This document shows, piece by piece, positions 12,286 through 22,600 of a stretch of DNA of 64,000 bases (the first letter of the stretch is position 1; each line of letters opens with the position of its first letter). The stretch spans positions 2,647,201 through 2,711,200 of the forward strand of contig OW799237.1 of assembly GCA_941918925.1 (NCBI GenBank), read 5' to 3'. The position numbers and the translations under genes were made by a program. The DNA comes from Phyto melanocephala. Its lineage: Eukaryota > Arthropoda > Insecta > Diptera > Rhinophoridae. The notes under the pieces were generated by a model. It was not told the DNA's origin. It saw nothing but the letters and a program-made list of their open reading frames with translations, and did not search any database.

Positions 12286-12380
12286 TATTTCAGTAGGACC
12301 TATTTTGTATCGGGTTGCGTTGTTGCGGTTTTAATGTGAAATCATGACACATAATCAGACTCCCTTTATCATCAGTATCA
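12286..12380 (-). ncRNA. Box C/D snoRNA candidate, family B copy 1
   Basis: On the minus strand: box C TGATGA (12369-12374), box D' CTGA (12355-12358) and box D CTGA (12290-12293), with the box spacing of a C/D guide. It sits in the intron before the exon at 12129. The segment before box D (AAAATAGGTCCTA) is the main candidate guide. I could not assign its rRNA target. Confidence 0.6.
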
Positions 12381-12669
12381 ATCTAACTTATTTAAAAGTT
12401 ACAAAATAATATAAATAATTACGATGTGTATTTATTATCTTACCTTAAGTGTAAACAAATCCTTGCAATGTTTGCTATTGATAAGACAAACTCCTAAAAA
12501 TATATATAAAAAAAAATAATTATTATTTTACAAATATAAAAGATATCCTAATTTTGTGTACATATATCTAAACTTTTAATATGTATTGGTTTAAAAACAT
12601 ACAACATTTGTGCCAAATTTGTTATTCATTTTTGTATACGAGTTTAAACCAAATCAAATTGTTTTAATA

Positions 12670-12763
12670 TATTTCAGAAGGACCTATTTGTATCGGGTTG
12701 CGTTGTTACGGTTTTAATGTGAAATCATGACACATAATCAGATTCCCTTTATCATCAGTATCA
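12670..12763 (-). ncRNA. Box C/D snoRNA candidate, family B copy 2
   Basis: Paralogue of the copy at 12286-12380: box C TGATGA at 12752-12757 and box D CTGA at 12674-12677, with the D' region conserved. The putative D guide differs slightly (ACAAATAGGTCCTT), so the two copies may differ in activity. It lies in the intron before the exon at 12493. Confidence 0.6.
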
Positions 12764-12945
12764 ATCTAACTCGTTTAAAATGTATAAGAATACTTTTAAA
12801 ACTTACCTTATCCTTGCATAGACTTCAAATTGTACACGTGTTATTATAATAACAAGCTTTTCGTCATTTTATTTTGTAAATTCTGTAAAAAAAAATTTTT
12901 TGTTTATTTTTTATGGAATTATAGGAATATTTTTTTTAATGAATC

Positions 12946-13030
12946 AGTAAGACCAATTCAGGTTCAACATGAAAAGTTTTCAAAACATTCTGCTAGGGGC
13001 GAAAATACGTATATAAATAACTTATGGATC
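12946..13030 (-). pseudogene. Decayed copy of C/D snoRNA family A
   Basis: The TTTTCGCCCCTAG guide-like segment, a C'-like ATGTTGA and a box D CTGA (minus strand) are recognisable. Box D' has changed to CAGA and no good box C is left. It keeps the normal position about 65 nt upstream of the acceptor at 12883-12884. Confidence 0.55.
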
Positions 13031-14851
13031 AGTATCGATAGCAATTAATAACGCATACTTTAACAGATATTGCTGATAAAAATTATAAATAAGAATAAAG
13101 TCAAGTCGACGACGCAAAATAGTAGAAGGCGTAATCGTTATTGAAAACAATTCGTTACTTTTTTTTTATAAAATAAATTATATTTTTTGCGACTTTTAAA
13201 TTAAAAAAAAGTAATAAATTTTGCATGCCTAAATTTCGATTTTTATCTGTGATTAAGAAAACTAATAAAACTAATTTTCATTTTGAATTTTGACGCGCAT
13301 TCGTCAAAAATTAGCGTTATGGTGAATTTTATATTTCTAACAGCAGCTGTGCCTTAAACCTAAAACGATTTCCTTGCAAATTGAAAGGTATAATTAAAAA
13401 TTAATTGAAAACAAAATTCAACACACAGCGAATATTTCGACACCGTTGCTAAATATGAATAATACATTGAAGTCACCAAAAAATTAAATATCCAGCAAAG
13501 ATCAAATGCATCATGATAAAATTTCCACATTTAAACCAAATTTAATTTTAGTCATATATTCTATATCTTATTGTGAAAAACAAAAAGCAATAACAAAGTA
13601 TTACTTAAGTAGTATTTAATGAATTATTTTATTAGATATCAGTTTTAGATTATCTTCTTTATCTAACTTTTTTTAAACACAAGTAAAGAAATGTCCATTG
13701 ACCCAAGTGAATCGCGTATACAATTGTGACAACCTATCATCTACCTCTAGTTTAACTTAGAACAATTTATAAATTTCACAAAAATTGCATACATTTAATA
13801 TTTTAAAGCTGAAGGTTAAATTTTATTTTCGCTGTAAAATTTAAAATTATTTAAATTCACTAAGTTTTTACGTCTTTTGCAAAAAGGTTTTATTTCACGT
13901 CCCCATTGTCGTTCTCAACTCTTTTTAGTCGAGCCAATTTTGGTAATTTGGTATTGTAAAACACAATCATTTCTAGTTGAAAAAAACATATTAAAACCAA
14001 ACTTCTTATAAGTAGTCAATCAATATCACAACAAATAATTAACACAACCCAATCGCAATATAGACCCCATTAACCTCAAGCTACGTATCAGCTGGCCTAA
14101 TTTGAACATAAATTTTATCAAAAATTTTCTTTTTCTATTCGTTAATTCTTGTTATTAACTTTTAAAAGAAAATTAAGAAAATAATTTTCTTACCTTAAAA
14201 TTTATGTCACAAGTTCCTAATAGTCAAATAGTTTCATATTAACATTAGAATCTAGAAAAAAAATATTTATAAAATAATAAAATAAACTTTTGATTTTTAT
14301 CAAATTTCTAAACGAATTACATATGCATGCACCATAAAAAAAGAGAAAATTTCGTTATTAAATTATTCAAGTGTTTTATAAAATTTAACATGAAAAATAT
14401 ATCAAAATTATTATTTATAATATTTAAGCATTATTGTGAACATTTTTAACTCACAATCATACTGATTATTTATATACTATCTTTATTACATTAATGTTAC
14501 TTGATTTATAATTTTAGGTGATGATCCGTAGAAAATTGTTGAGGCTTCTACTATCAAACTTCGACCATGGTAATTAATTGGCACGATGTTAGCGAAGAGT
14601 CGACATTTATCTAGCACTTACACTTCCATTGTAGCCATTAATAAATTGGTATACAATTTCAAAATTTGTAAGTGCCTTAAAGCTAATTTTTATAAAAATG
14701 GTTATATAATTAGCCAACCGTTTCTATAAAATAAAAAATAAACTTAAAAATTTTATAGTTCTAAATGTAATTTATTACTTTTACTGTTTACAAGAATAGG
14801 GAAGGGGGTTATTAGTCTTTATGTCTTGCGATAGTTACAATTCGATTTTAA

Positions 14852-14942
14852 TGTTCAATTCTTGTAATGCGAAATGAAAAGCTTTTGTTCAGTAAAAGGT
14901 AAGGTGACACCATTCAACAAAACGAAAATTGATTCTCAGGAC
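14852..14942. mobile_element. Degenerate copy of MITE family A
   Basis: Carries TTCAATTCTTGT, a GAAATGAAAAG segment, the central GGTGACACCAT and a right end ACGAAAATTGATTCTCAGG, matching the element at 4696-4834 in the same order. Confidence 0.6.
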
Positions 14943-15276
14943 CGAAATTTACTACATATATTTTAAATTAACTTATTATATCTAAATTAGTAAACTAAAA
15001 TCATTCATCGTTATATTTAAAGAAGGTACTAACTACCAAGAGATAAACAATTAAAAAACTTGCCTAAAAATCAAACAATATTGTAATTTTAGTATGATGA
15101 AACACTTACATTTTATTTAATGGCAGGCAAAAATTTAAAAACGAGACCAAATTCGTGAGCAACCTTTTTATGATATGCTGTAGTCTGTCTGGTCGCCCAA
15201 GTTTCTAAAAATAGAAGAAAAATGCATATAATTTTTCAGGTAATTAGGAAAAAAAAAATATTTAAAGGAATAGTAA

Positions 15277-15364
15277 TTATTCAGTAAGACCAATCATTCG
15301 CATTCAACATAAGAAGTTTCTAAACATTCAGATAGGGGCGAAAGTTAATTGCTCATCATGTAAC
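15277..15364 (-). ncRNA. Box C/D snoRNA, family A copy 1 (28S rRNA guide)
   Basis: On the minus strand: box C ATGATGA (plus 15353-15359), guide CTTTCGCCCCTAT directly before box D' CTGA, a C'-like ATGTTGA, and box D CTGA (15281-15284). The D' guide is complementary to the conserved 28S stretch AUAGGGGCGAAAG (recalled, not searched). The box+5 rule would place 2'-O-methylation on the second G of GGGG. From memory this resembles the Drosophila Me28S-G1083 family, but the numbering is not verified. It lies ~75 nt before the acceptor at 15205-15206. Confidence 0.8.
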
Positions 15365-15607
15365 ATATCTTATTATAAAATTTTATTTTAAATTTCAAAT
15401 TATACATTACTTACCCAATACAAGTATTATTAATGCTTGGTTCTGCACTTTTAATTTAACTGAAATAAAAAAAAAAAAAAAAATACTAAAATCAACTTAA
15501 TATTTCACTATTTAAAACAAAAAAAATATTGTTTTATTTTTCAGTATTAACTATTTCGTCATTATTTTTCCGTAGAACGAAAGTTATGATTAGATCATCA
15601 TTTTATT

Positions 15608-16292
15608 ATAACCTTCACACAGTGAAAAAGCGTATATATAGGGTTGTCTTTCCGTTTGAAATTTCTAAAATTTTCATTTCCGATTCCATAAAGTATATAT
15701 TTTTGAAATAAACTTTTTGAGACCCCCGACATCGCTTGGACCCAGGTGAGGTATTAAAATATCAGAAATATTCGGGAGTAGATCGGTATTGAAAATCAGA
15801 AACATCGGTACATAAACAACTGAGATATGAGCAAATAGCCACCTCGTTTTTTTTAACACAATAACAACAACAAACAAACGTGGTATTCTGGTTGGAGTAA
15901 ATGTGGCATCGAATCCCAGCTGAGCAAAAAAAAAATTTTTATATTTTTTATTTTATATATTACTTATACTTTTATTATTTTTTTTTAATTTTTTTTATTT
16001 TTTTTTATTTTATATTAATTATTTATACTTTTATTTTTTTTATACTTTTTTTATTTTTATTATTTTTTTTTAAATTTTTTTTATACCCTTTTTTATTTAT
16101 TTTTTTTTTTAACATACATACGTAAATTTATAATTTTGCAATGGGATGGTTTTTTACATATACTATGTATGTTTTTTATATGTATGTATGTACGTATTTC
16201 ATGAGATGAATGGTAATACAAACTATGTATTATTATTGCATGACTACACGTTGTAAAGGGTATATCAGATTCGGCACGGCCGAATTAGCATT
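15608..16292. mobile_element. Interspersed repeat inserted in unit 1
   Basis: Begins near ACCTTCACACAGTG and ends near AAAGGGTATATCAG...CGGCACGGCCGAATTAGCA. The ends form an inverted CCTTCAC/GTGAAGGG pair, clearer in unit 2. The middle is T-rich low complexity. No coding sequence is visible. The type is widespread in fly introns, but I cannot name its family. Confidence 0.6.
15950..16115. repeat. T-rich low-complexity tract
   Basis: Near-continuous T runs interrupted by single A or AT. It recurs in unit 2 at about 17190-17370, so it duplicated with the unit. Confidence 0.9.
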
Positions 16293-16492
16293 TTTATTTA
16301 TTTTTATGTAAATTTAATATGATAAAACACTCACCTTTTATATATTGGCAGCTAAAAATTTAAAAACGAGATCATATTCTTTAGTAACTTTTCAATAAAA
16401 TGATATAGTCTGGTCGCCAAGTTTCTAAAACAGAAGAAAAATTCATATAATTTTTCAATCACGAAAAAAAAATACATTTAAAGGAATTATAA

Positions 16493-16580
16493 CTATTCAG
16501 TAAGACCAATCATTCGCATTCAACATAAGAAGTTCCTAAACATTCAGATAGGGGCGAAAGTTAATTGCTCATCATGTAAC
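16493..16580 (-). ncRNA. Box C/D snoRNA, family A copy 2
   Basis: Box C ATGATGA (plus 16569-16575), the same CTTTCGCCCCTAT guide before D' CTGA, and box D at 16497-16500. It differs from copy 1 mainly by AGGAACTTC in place of AGAAACTTC between D' and C'. It lies ~70 nt upstream of the acceptor at 16425-16426. Confidence 0.8.
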
Positions 16581-16819
16581 ATATCCTATTATAAATTTTT
16601 ATTTTAAATTTCAAATTATACATTACTTACCCAATGCAAGCATTATTAAGGTTTGGTTCTGCACTTTTAATTTAACTGAAATAAAAAAAAAAAAATACTG
16701 AAATCAACTTAATATTTCACTATTTAAAACAAAAAAAAATATTGTTTTATTTTTCAGTATTAACTATTTCGTCATTATTTTTCCGTAGAACGAAAGTTAT
16801 GATTAGATCATCATTTTAT

Positions 16820-17550
16820 TATACCCTTCACACAGTGAAAAAGCGTATATACAGGTTTGTCTTTCCGTTTGAAATTTCTAAAATTTTCATTTCCGATTCC
16901 ATAAAGTATATATTTTTTGGAAGCTTATGAATAGGGGAGTCGATTGAGCTCTGTCCGTGTGTATGTTGAAATCAGCTTTTTGAGGCCCCCGACATCGCTT
17001 GGACCCGGGTGACGTATTAAAATATCAGAAATATTCGGGAGTAGATCGGTATTGAAAATCAGAAACATCGGTACATAAACAACTGAGATATGAGCAAATA
17101 ATCACGGCCAGCTCGTTTTTTTACACAATAACAAACAAACGTGGTATACTGGTTGGAGTAAATGTGGCATCGAATCCCAGCTGAGCAAAAAAAAAAAATG
17201 TTTATATTTTTTATTTTATATATTACTTATATTTTTTTTATTTTTTTTAATTTTTTTTTTTTATTTTATATTAATTATTTATACTTTTATTTTTTTATAC
17301 TTTTTTTTATTTTTATTATTTTTTTTTAAATTTTTTTTATACCCTTTTTTATTTATTTTTTTTTTAACATACATACGTAAATTTATAATTTTGCAATGGG
17401 ATGGTTTTTTACATATACTATGTATGTTTTTTATATGTATGTATGTACGTATTTCATGAGATGAATGGTGATGAATACAAACTATGTATTATTATTGCAT
17501 GACTACACGTTGTGAAGGGTATATAAGATTCGGCACGGCCGAATTAGCAT
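16820..17550. mobile_element. Interspersed repeat inserted in unit 2
   Basis: Same element as in unit 1 and better preserved: it starts TATACCCTTCACACAGTG and ends GTGAAGGGTATATAAG followed by CGGCACGGCCGAATTAGCA. Both copies sit at the same site, so the insertion predates duplication of these two units. Confidence 0.65.
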
Positions 17551-17747
17551 TTTTATTTATTTTTATGTAAATTTAATATGATAAAACACTCACCTATTGG
17601 CAGCTAAAAATTTAAAAACGAGATCATATTCTTTAGTAAATTTTCAATAAAAATGATAGTCTGGTCGCCCAAGTTTCTAAAATAAAAAAAAATTTCATAT
17701 TATTTTTCAAATAATTATTAAAAAATAAACATTTAAAGGAATAGTAA

Positions 17748-17835
17748 TTATTCAGTAAGACCAATCATTCGCATTCAACATAAGAAGTTTCGTAACATTC
17801 AGATAGGGGCGAAAGTTAATTGCTCATCATGTAAC
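17748..17835 (-). ncRNA. Box C/D snoRNA, family A copy 3
   Basis: Box C ATGATGA (plus 17824-17830), guide CTTTCGCCCCTAT before D' CTGA, and box D at 17752-17755. It is nearly identical to copies 1 and 2 and lies ~75 nt upstream of the acceptor at 17677-17678. Confidence 0.8.
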
Positions 17836-18266
17836 ATATCTTATTATTAATTTTTATTTTAAATTTAAAATTATACATTACTTACCCAATACAAGTATTA
17901 TTAATGTTTGGTTCTGCACTTTTATTTTAACTGAAATAAAAAAAAAAAAAAACTGAAATCAACTTAATATTTCACTATTAAAAACAAAAAAAATATTGTT
18001 TTATTTTTCAGTATCAAATATTTCGTCATTATTTTTCCGTAGAACGAAAGTTATGATTATATCATCATTTTAATTTTTATGTAAATTTGATATGATAAAA
18101 TACTCACCTTTTATATATTGGCAGCTACAAATTTAAAAACGAGATCATATTCTTTAGTAACTTTTCAATAAAATGATAGTCTGGTCGCCCAAGTTTCTAA
18201 AATAAAAAAAATTTCATATTATTTTTCAAATAATTATTAAAAAAAAAACATTTAAAGGAATAGTAA

Positions 18267-18354
18267 TTATTCAGTAAGACCAATCATTCGCATTCAACAT
18301 AAGAAGTTTCGTAACATTCAGATAGGGGCGAAAATAATTTGCTCATCATGTAAA
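18267..18354 (-). ncRNA. Box C/D snoRNA, family A copy 4
   Basis: Box C ATGATGA (plus 18343-18349) and box D at 18271-18274. The guide reads TATTTTCGCCCCTAT, so the part furthest from D' pairs less well with 28S than in copies 1-3, while the core TTTCGCCCCTAT is intact. It lies ~75 nt upstream of the acceptor at 18197-18198. Confidence 0.75.
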
Positions 18355-18679
18355 TTATTTACTATTGTGCTATTTAGAGAATTCGAACAATCGCTTTAAG
18401 TAAAAAAGGTATATGTGTTTTGTATTTAATTGTAACAAAAACAAATTACACGTAAAACTTTTACTCAAAGCGATCACTTAGATTGTAAAAACAGCACACT
18501 TACATTTTAAATAAAATATATTTTAGTTTTACCTTTTAGAGCACTATTTATTGTTGGCTTATGTTTCACGGTGTCGTTACAACTAAGAAATGGATTTACA
18601 AATATTTCTCTTCTGGGGCGTACAAATAATTTTTTCTACGTTTTAACTGAAAAAAAAAAATATATATATATTATTAAAA

Positions 18680-18768
18680 ACATCAACATTAAATCAATCA
18701 TTCGCTTTCAACATGAAGTTTTAAAACTTTTAAAAAATGGGTGCCGAAAGTTGATTGCTCATCAAGAA
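18680..18768 (-). pseudogene. Decayed copy of C/D snoRNA family A
   Basis: TTGATGAGCAATCAACTTTCGG is still recognisable (the box C core TGATGA survives), as is a C'-like ATGTTGA, but both box D' and box D have lost CTGA. The guide is interrupted (GGCACCC for GCCCC). Probably non-functional. Confidence 0.6.
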
Positions 18769-19643
18769 ATATAAACAAATTATAAATTTTAATTATTAGT
18801 TTTTATTCCTTACCTTTTGATGGTGTTTTCATGATTCAAACTGCAATTAATTTTGCCTAAAAAATAATTTATTTATTTACAATTTTGTCATTATCAGAGG
18901 TCAAAATACAACATTCGAACGCAATTGAATTTTAAAATCCTTATTAAAATCTTTATTGCAATAGCACAGTAAACTTTAACTTTTGAGTAAAATTTTGATC
19001 GCGTTTGAATGTCGAAATTTGCCCTCAGGTATGAGATAAAAACCGTTTGTTTTTATTTCGAATCGAGTTTTCGTGTCTTAAGTGTTTCGAATAGAACTAA
19101 ATTATTCGCAATTGTCATAGTATTAACAAAGTTAATTTAAAACTTTCATTAAATTTACGCAGTATTTTATATATTTTTTTTGTTTTCGAAATAGGTTTTT
19201 TATCACATTTATATTTGATTTCCCAACTCAAATTACCATTTACCTAGTATCTGCTTTAAAGCCTAAAATCGTATTTGGAAATTTTTCGTTTTTAAATGCT
19301 TAAAATTTTTTTTCTATTAAGAAAAAATAATTGTTATATTTTCTGTTTTCTCTTTTAATACTCTTATAAAATATTCATACAAATGTATTCAAGATCAAGC
19401 ATAAAGTAAAAGCGATGTAGAATAATTTGAACAATTGTTTTTTAAAGTAAAAAAATTTATATAATCCTTAAAACTAATAAATAGAAAGAGAAATATAACT
19501 TCCACTTCCAAAAAAAAAAAAATATATAAAAAAAACAGAAAATCAAATAGTTGTATGTTATAGAAAGAAATTCTATTACGACATATAGTTACTAGTTATT
19601 AACTTATATATAAATTGCTAACAAATAAAATTAGAACGTTTGC

Positions 19644-22600
19644 TTATTCTGTTTTCTCTCTATCTTTATCCTTTTTCTTCTTTTTTTTCTTTTCTGTTTT
19701 TTCGCCCTCAGGTTCAGCCACAGCTTCGGTGGCCTCTGGCTGTTCTACTAACACAGATGTATTAGAAAATTCTTTATCGGTCTTGTGTTTCTTTTTCTTC
19801 TTCTTTTCTAATTTTTCTTCGGCTGCTACAGCCATAGAGCCATCTTGGCTTGAAACACTTAATTTACGCTGGAAATTAAAATATTTTGCTCTAATTGTTC
19901 GATCTATTAAAATCTTTTCAACTCAAAATACCTTTTTTGCTTCTTCGGTGGAATTGCCATTGCTGTTATTTTGAGGCGCAACAGCAGCTGCTGATTTCTT
20001 AGTATTATAATCAACGAATCCAGTCAACCATTCCTTTGGTGTATTTTCGTTGGGTCTGCCGTATTTGTCTAATTTTCCAGAAGCAATTAGAGCTTTTTTG
20101 GCTGAAGCCTTGGGACCCAAGCCCCATTTCCGGGGATAAGTGTCTCTTTCCATGATTACACGTTTAATTTTGGCCACTACACCATGATCACATGATGCCA
20201 TTGTGGCTGTGGTCATTTGGGCAATAGCCAAACAAATGGCTTCACCCTTTGTGGTACAAATAACAATTTCTTGATCAATTTCAATACCATCTTCATAACG
20301 CAAGACACCGGTCAGCATTATTTTGGCACCATAACAAATGGCATTGACCTAAAATTTGTCAGAACGGAACCAATTGATTATATTTATAATTTTTTTTTTT
20401 TTTTGGTTTACAACAGAAATAATATTCATTAATAAATATTTTGATTTTGTACTCTGAAATTCACTTTGTTTAGAAATGTGTTAGGTGCACTTCAAAACAT
20501 ACACACATCGGAGCAGACTTAATTTTCCCAGTCATAGTCACACAAAGAATTCGCTTTACATTCTTTATGCCGGCTTATATCATGGGGTCTAATCACATAA
20601 GCTTTAACACACACTTACCGAACTGTCTTTCATAATGATTCTTTTGTGATTGACTAAAAGACCTTCCAAAGGTTTAATTACACGTCTTAACATCGACTCA
20701 TCCTTATGATTTTCATACAAATACATGGCATCCAAAACATCGTGCATTGTCACCATACCATCACGTTCCGACTGTATGCCCGAACGGACACGTCGCAGTT
20801 CCAACATTTGACCGCCAACACCAAGTACCAAACCAAGATGTACACACATAGTACGAATATAAGAACCAGCCTCGCAACTAACCCAAAAAACACCTTCAAA
20901 TTTTCAATATTTTGTTTGTACGTTGATTAATTTTAAAATATAGGCCAAGTATTGCAAAGAATAGGCCATAAAATATATGTTGGGAAAAGAAGAAAAACGA
21001 AACGTTTTACAAAAAATAACATAAAACATGTGCATTTAGTTTTTGAAAGACAAAAACTTAATGATTTTATTAATGTGGCATAATTTCTGTGGTACAAACA
21101 TCATAAAAAAAATTACTTCCACAATCATAATGATAAGCAATTAATTAATTTAAAATTTGTCTGATTTTGTAAGTAATACAATCCTAAGAGATCTCAAGGA
21201 AAATATTGACTTTTCTTAAAATGCCTTTAAAGTATCTTAAAACAAAAAGTAAAAATAATGAAAGCCCAGTACTTACCCATATTACGTTGTTCATCGTAAT
21301 CCAACAACTTACTGTCGTAAACAGTACGTACACGTAATTGACGTTTTACTGCAGAAATAAGTGGAGGGCGCTGGAATAGAGCACCTCTTAACTTTTCCAA
21401 TCCTTGCCGCACTTTGGTTACAGATTCTACGGAAGAATGTAATTTGAAAATGGCTACATATTCCTTACCAGCACTTTGCTGTGATTTAACCAACCGTGTG
21501 GCACGATCAATGCAAACAATTAAACAACCTGAAAAAAGTAAAAAATATTTAGCCTTGTTGCCAGTGTCGAAGCAGTTGTCACACTCAACAATAACAAGGT
21601 TTATTTTAAAACAAGTCTACATACGACTTCATTCATAACAAGATTCTATTGGCGAACAACTGATAACTTTTTCCTTTTCTCCATAAGGACAAGATAGCAG
21701 CTCGTTAACACAAAAATTTTTAATATTAATAACTTTAACAGCGTAAAGACACTTTATTGGCCAGTGTTATTTCAGGCGATTTTATATCATATGCATTTTG
21801 TTACAAGATTTCCTAATTATAAAAAAAAAACATTCATGACTGTTCTATGTTCCCAGTGGAAATAAATTGTTTAGAATTATCATAAAAGTATTAATTATAT
21901 TGAACAATTGAGATTGTTCACATTTACAAGAAAAATCATTGTTTTTTATTAAATTTAGTTGTATAAGTTGAGCGTTAACTGCGTAACAAGAAATCGACTT
22001 GCCTATGAATATATAAAATAAACTACACACTTACCTAGCCCACATAGCATTTTTTGTAACTTTTTTTAAATTGCATTGACAATTGAAGTTGAAAATTAAT
22101 TTTTGTATATTCAAAAGATTTCAAATGATACCAATATTGTCCATATAGTATGTTTAGAATTGAAGTAAAAAATCGAAAATATTCGAATATATCGAAATAT
22201 TATTGTCATTGGCGTTGTCGTATTTTTTGGTACCGTGTAATATTTACGACAATGTAAAATGAATGAGATCTTGTCGTATTTCTGTCGTTTTCGACACAAA
22301 AACGACAATGACAATAAGGCCGATTATATATTAACGACTCGTTTAGTTCGTGGAAAAAGATAAATAGGTGGTTGACAAACAAAAAACTATAGAAACGAGT
22401 CGGAAGAAAGTCAAACATAAATTGTATATTTAGAATTTATTTAAATTTATAATTATTTCAAAAATATTTTTTTTGCTACGTACATGCATGGCGCGAACTG
22501 CAATGTTTGGTTAAACACGTGCACCAAAAGCAATTAATATTTATATTGTACAAGTCTTAAATAAGCCAATTTACAAGTGTAGAATGAAAACGTTTTTTAC

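Larger units (their letters stand above)
12010..12770 (-). repeat. Tandem duplication, ~383-bp unit, of exon plus snoRNA
   Basis: The landmark ATCGGGTTGCGTTGTT lies at about 12309 and 12692, a period of 383 bp. Each unit holds one short host exon (12086-12129 and 12444-12493) and one C/D snoRNA. A third, decayed copy of the D' region is detectable near 12012-12029. Confidence 0.8.
15085..18350 (-). repeat. Tandem amplification of the snoRNA/exon unit (3 units plus a partial)
   Basis: Units at about 15085-16301, 16302-17560, 17561-18073 and a partial one at 18074-18350 share exon types, snoRNA and flanks at high identity. Units 1 and 2 are ~1.2 kb because both contain a ~0.7-kb inserted repeat. 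Unit 3 lacks it and is ~0.5 kb. Confidence 0.9.
11055..18856 (-). ncRNA. Multi-exon non-coding snoRNA host transcript (possible 3' extension of Nop60B)
   Basis: On the minus strand a series of short exons, each with a polypyrimidine-AG acceptor and GTAAG/GTGAG-type donor, can be read: 18856-18814, 18646-18533, 18196-18108, 17930-17886, 17676-17594, 16675-16631, 16424-16335, 15459-15415, 15204-15110, 14251-14194, 12882-12807, 12493-12444, 12129-12086, and a last exon from 11154 ending near poly(A) signals at 11092-11097 and 11076-11081. Joined exons hit stops in every frame, so the product is non-coding. Introns carry box C/D snoRNAs, usually 50-80 nt from the next acceptor, as in snoRNA host genes. 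Exons recur in two alternating types (one starting AAACTTGGGCGACCAG, one ending GTATTGG) because the locus is tandemly duplicated. It lies on the same strand as Nop60B, 0.8 kb downstream of its stop. From memory, the Drosophila Nop60B locus also hosts multicopy C/D snoRNAs in non-coding 3' introns. An independent promoter cannot be excluded. Confidence 0.7.

Noticed and set aside
15110..15459. Possible small protein across host exons (LIILVLETWATRQTT...)
   Set aside because: The frame is open over two exons in one unit, but the other units and the upstream exons break it, and no start codon is in frame. The snoRNA host explanation is better.
15901..16125. 74-codon Phe-rich frame
   Set aside because: It is the T-rich low-complexity tract; composition alone explains it.
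15529..16930. Repeated 60-codon frames starting MFYFSVLTISSLFF at 15529 and 16742
   Set aside because: They lie antisense in the duplicated snoRNA-host introns and end in the inserted repeat. Their similarity comes from DNA duplication, not coding selection.
20474..20597. Assigning the H/ACA candidate to an 18S site near AGUYAUAUGCUUGU
   Set aside because: Part of the pocket can pair there, but the bases next to the inner stem stay unpaired, so the target is not convincing.
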